This document shows positions 32,411 through 33,598 of a stretch of 33,598 bases of DNA, piece after piece; position 1 is the first letter of the stretch; each line of letters starts with the position of its first letter. Source of the DNA: Gemmatimonadales bacterium UBA7889 (GTDB taxonomy: Bacteria > Gemmatimonadota > Gemmatimonadetes > Longimicrobiales > Gaopeijiaceae); NCBI GenBank assembly GCA_002501085.1, contig DLRL01000005.1:1-33598 (forward strand). The letters run 5' to 3'. The position numbers and the translations under genes are program-made. The notes below the pieces were generated by a model, which saw only the letters and a program-made list of their open reading frames with translations, had not been told where the DNA came from and did no database searches.

Positions 32411-33598
32411 ATGAACCGGCGCGAAACCCTCAGGCTTCTATTACTCACGGCATTTGGATCAAAGGGCCTCATTAGAACTCCTGGTCTCATGGCACAGGAA
32501 TCGTCTTTCCGTAGTATCTGGCAGGATTGGCCGGACATGCGGTGGGCGGGACCAGAGTACTGGGGCAACCGATTGCAGGATTGGTCGATTCGGGATGGTA
32601 TACTCGTCTGCGGAGTTCGGGCACCGAATCGGACACTACATTGCCTCACCTATCGTGCTGTGGCTCCCAGGTATGAGACATCAGTCTTGGTCGACCTCAG
32701 CGAACTTAGAAAAAATCCAAAGGCAACGTCCCTCATTGGTCTGAGGTTGGGGGTGAAGGGCCCCTTTTCCGATTACCGTTCGGCTGCTGTTCATGGAATC
32801 GGCATTGACGTGGGTATTGAAACAACCGGGGCCCTGCGAATTGGAGATAGGCGTTCCAGCGAAACAATCTCACTCGGGGGACCGGTGAGGTTGAATGTGG
32901 TGATCACTGACTCGGGTGGAGGGAGCAGGGTAGAACTCACGGCTCAGTCTCCGGATGGGGGACCAGAGGTTGCTCGGCTAATTCACAATGAGTTCAAGTC
33001 AGAAGAGCTGGTGGGGAACTTGGCACTACTAAGTCATATTGAAGAGGAGACTCCGATCCAGGCAGCTGCGTTCAGTGACTGGAGGATCAGTGGTTCGGGA
33101 ATATTTGCCGATCCATCTGCAAGCTTTGGCCCTATCATGTTTGCGCAGTATACCCTGCATCAGAACACGCTCAAGCTCACGGCTCAGCTTGCACCGATCG
33201 AGTCTGTACCCGAGTTAGATGCTGTCCTCGAGATGCGTTCACAAGGGGGAGGTTGGGCACAGGCAGCGAGAGCATCAATCGATACGCTCGCACGTACAGC
33301 TCGGTTCCGGGTCGAATCCTGGGTGTCCCAGAGAGATGTGGAGTACCGCATTAGAGTAACAATCCCACTTACTACCGGGCCGGCGGTCTACGAGTATCTA
33401 GGGACCGTGGCTGCCGAGCCAAGTTCGATGGATTCGCTCAAGGCAGCGGTATTTAGCTGCAATGCAGATCACGGGTTTCCGGATAGCGAAGTCGTAGAGA
33501 ATGTTTCAGTGCATAAGCCAGACTTATCACTGTTCCTCGGGGACCAGTTCTATGAAGGGTCTGGAGGCTTTGGTATTCAGACTGACTCAGTCGAAGAA
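32411..33598 (+). CDS. PhoD-like metallophosphatase, 5' part (runs off the window)
   Basis: The frame is open from ATG 32411 to the last base, giving 396 codons without a stop. The N-terminus MNRRETLRLLLLTAFG looks like a twin-arginine export signal. Residues of about 40-345 have a beta-rich character I do not recognise, with NVVITD and QYTLHQNTLKLTAQ segments. From about 350 the sequence AAVFSCNADHGF, VHKPDLSLFLGDQFYE resembles the start of a PhoD-like metallophosphoesterase domain, where GDQ supplies metal ligands. It begins four bases after the sulfatase stop, so the two are likely co-transcribed. The rest of the catalytic domain lies outside, so the call is partial. Confidence 0.72.
   Translation, partial: MNRRETLRLLLLTAFGSKGLIRTPGLMAQESSFRSIWQDWPDMRWAGPEYWGNRLQDWSIRDGILVCGVRAPNRTLHCLTYRAVAPRYETSVLVDLSELRKNPKATSLIGLRLGVKGPFSDYRSAAVHGIGIDVGIETTGALRIGDRRSSETISLGGPVRLNVVITDSGGGSRVELTAQSPDGGPEVARLIHNEFKSEELVGNLALLSHIEEETPIQAAAFSDWRISGSGIFADPSASFGPIMFAQYTLHQNTLKLTAQLAPIESVPELDAVLEMRSQGGGWAQAARASIDTLARTARFRVESWVSQRDVEYRIRVTIPLTTGPAVYEYLGTVAAEPSSMDSLKAAVFSCNADHGFPDSEVVENVSVHKPDLSLFLGDQFYEGSGGFGIQTDSVEE

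Noticed and set aside
1..33598. CRISPR arrays, insertion sequences, prophage genes, toxin-antitoxin or restriction systems
   Set aside because: No regularly spaced repeats, transposase or integrase motifs, or defence-type proteins were seen on either strand; almost all space is filled by recognised plus-strand genes.

Overview
The window looks like one continuous stretch of chromosome from a Gram-negative-type (two-membrane) bacterium. It carries lipid A genes (LpxD, an LpxC-FabZ fusion, LpxA, LpxB, LpxK), BamA, a Skp/OmpH chaperone and LolC/LolD lipoprotein export. It also carries traits better known from Firmicutes: the McsA-McsB-ClpC protein-arginine-kinase/protease set and BshC of bacillithiol synthesis. 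LpxC-FabZ fusion, BshC and McsAB-ClpC together suggest Gemmatimonadota or a related FCB-like phylum. That placement is inferred from gene content only; I could not run a tree. Every gene found is on the plus strand, and no gap between genes exceeds about 215 bases.

Layout. 1-376: the end of an rRNA operon (23S 3' end, a 23S-5S spacer without a tRNA, 5S, strong terminator). 546-6518: RNA and translation genes era, rnr, prfB (with the classical +1 frameshift) and lysS. 6515-8504: lolC/E-type permease and lolD, coupled to lysS by a 4-base overlap. 8571-12727: mcsA, mcsB, clpC. 12724-15746: bamA (overlapping clpC by 4 bases) and skp, closed by a 15-bp hairpin. 15873-22554: lipid A block lpxD, lpxC-fabZ, lpxA, a 44-residue membrane microprotein, lpxB, a DUF374/LpxJ-like acyltransferase, lpxK and rlmH, many joined by ATGA overlaps. 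22612-29194: bshC, murJ, uvrC, gltX. 29319-30773: a TPR/FxLYD envelope protein followed by a strong terminator. 30920-30992: tRNA-Gly(CCC). 30997-33598: a secreted sulfatase and the first 396 codons of a Tat-type PhoD-like phosphatase that runs off the window.

How the genes work together. The central 22 kb covers much of outer-membrane construction: lipoprotein release (LolCD), periplasmic chaperoning and beta-barrel insertion (Skp, BamA), lipid A synthesis (LpxD/C/A/B/K plus a DUF374 late acyltransferase) and peptidoglycan precursor flipping (MurJ). The arginine-phosphorylation protease module sits directly upstream of bamA. The last 2.6 kb, after the tRNA, looks like a nutrient-scavenging module for sulfate and phosphate esters.

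The most notable points are McsAB-ClpC without CtsR in an LPS-type cell and coupled to bamA, the 44-residue microprotein between lpxA and lpxB, two candidate leaderless promoters (rnr, mcsA), and the odd 5' ends of era and murJ. I found no CRISPR array, insertion sequence, prophage or clearly new defence system. Most of the window is well-known core biology.
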